From JALOAD01 sp023228995 [NCBI: Candidatus Muiribacterium halophilum] (GTDB lineage Bacteria > Muiribacteriota > Muiribacteriia > Muiribacteriales): a stretch of 23,267 nt of DNA. Under the pieces are notes generated by a model. The model saw nothing but the letters and a program-made list of their open reading frames with translations. It was not told the DNA's origin and made no database searches. The position numbers were made by a program, and so were the translations under genes. The stretch lies in contig JALOAD010000051.1 in the NCBI GenBank assembly GCA_023228995.1, positions 1 through 23,267 of the forward strand. The letters run 5' to 3'. Of the stretch, positions 22,802 to 23,267 are shown piece after piece. The stretch's first letter is position 1. Each line of letters starts with the position of its first letter.

Positions 22802-23267
22802 AATACTTAAAAAATTTTAATGAAAATATAAATAGTTCTGAAATCGAAGCTATTTGTAAAAAATATAATATAAAAAACTACATAATTAATGAAGATGATT
22901 CTATTGATGTAGATGGTGATGTTTATTTAAGTCATAAAAAATTAAAAGTATTACCTTTGAAATTTAGAAAGGTTAGTGGTGATTTTTATTGTAGTGATAA
23001 TAAATTAATATCCTTAGAGGGCAGTCCTCAGAGTGTAGGTGGTGATTTTTCTTGTGCTGTTAATCAATTAACTTCTTTGGTGGGTTGTCCTCAAAGTATA
23101 GGTGGGGATTTTTATTGTGCTGCTAATGAATTAACTTCTTTGGTGGGTTGTCCTCAAAGTGTGGGTGGTGAATTTGATTGTGGTTATAATCAGTTAACAA
23201 CCTTAGATGGTGGTCCTAAAAGAGTAGGTGGTATATTTTGGTGTTATTCTAATAATCTTAAAAATAT
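22798..23267 (+). CDS. Leucine-rich-repeat cassette protein, 3' truncated by window end
   Basis: Starts at the ATGA overlap with the previous gene and runs open to the last base (156 codons). The leader is MKYLKNFNENINSSE, then VYLSHKKLKVLPLKF and four complete 63-bp repeats (23005-23256). Two consecutive units carry the SLVGCPQS variant. The fourth ends RVGGIFWCYSN and is followed by NLKNI, the usual C-cap, so the repeat region is probably complete with only the tail missing. Confidence 0.88.
   Translation, partial: MKYLKNFNENINSSEIEAICKKYNIKNYIINEDDSIDVDGDVYLSHKKLKVLPLKFRKVSGDFYCSDNKLISLEGSPQSVGGDFSCAVNQLTSLVGCPQSIGGDFYCAANELTSLVGCPQSVGGEFDCGYNQLTTLDGGPKRVGGIFWCYSNNLKN

Larger units (their letters stand above)
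22217..23267 (+). repeat. Second LRR cassette array, left end
   Basis: One divergent and one typical cassette joined by the same CGATGA junction as the array at 1-8368. It continues beyond the window. Confidence 0.8.

Noticed and set aside
1-23267. Stop-codon reassignment, as in some gut phages
   Set aside because: Genes are open under the standard code, TGA and TAA are used as real stops, and no gene is interrupted by in-frame TAG.
1-23267. tRNA genes
   Set aside because: No cloverleaf-like G+C-rich segment or TTCGA/TTCAA arm context was seen in the short intergenic regions.

Overview
The window is a very A+T-rich, gene-dense segment with no gap over about 120 bp. It looks like part of a large tailed phage (or prophage) of a Bacteroidota host. 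The phage reading rests on a DnaB/gp41-type replicative helicase, a T4 Rnl1-type RNA ligase, a Vsr-like homing endonuclease, an orphan D12-class adenine methylase, a probable virion structural protein, and many small ORFs in tight co-directional blocks. The host reading rests on two promoters that match the Bacteroidota -33 TTTG / -7 TAnnTTTG pattern with correct spacing (18680-18711 and 22168-22198), and on the near absence of Shine-Dalgarno sites. The standard code is used, with TAA and TGA stops.

Layout. (1) 1-8368, + strand: a tandem array of one partial and ten complete paralogous leucine-rich-repeat (LRR) genes, each joined to the next by the same 4-bp ATGA stop/start overlap. They share fixed N- and C-terminal parts and differ mainly by whole 21-residue (63-bp) repeats, with 2 to 8 units each. 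(2) 8414-10072, +: an XPD/DinG-like DEAH helicase with a cysteine cluster. (3) 10103-10462, -: a small charged protein. (4) 10574-11911, +: the replicative helicase. (5) 12013-13229, -: a two-gene block, a small protein and a probable structural protein. (6) 13333-15147, +: a homing-endonuclease-like gene. (7) 15176-18636, -: dam-like methylase, unknown, grpE, two small unknowns, dnaJ. (8) 18732-20175, +: a small ORF and RNA ligase 1 behind a Bacteroidota-type promoter. (9) 20249-22111, +: dnaK. (10) 22217-23267, +: the start of a second LRR array, also behind a Bacteroidota-type promoter.

How the parts fit. The window encodes a complete DnaK-DnaJ-GrpE chaperone set, unusual for a phage, alongside replication and RNA-repair functions. 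Convergent gene pairs are separated by strong hairpins that can terminate on both strands. The most striking system is the LRR cassette array: near-identical genes of quantised length, with patchwork sharing of repeat variants, look like a family diversifying by recombination. All but one of the LRR proteins whose N-terminus is visible, and two other small proteins, start with a short MK....F.E-type leader resembling the capsid-targeting sequence of T4 internal head proteins. This suggests, but does not prove, that they are packaged in the capsid and delivered into the host. Both ends of the window lie inside near-identical LRR repeats, so copy number and continuity should be treated with caution.
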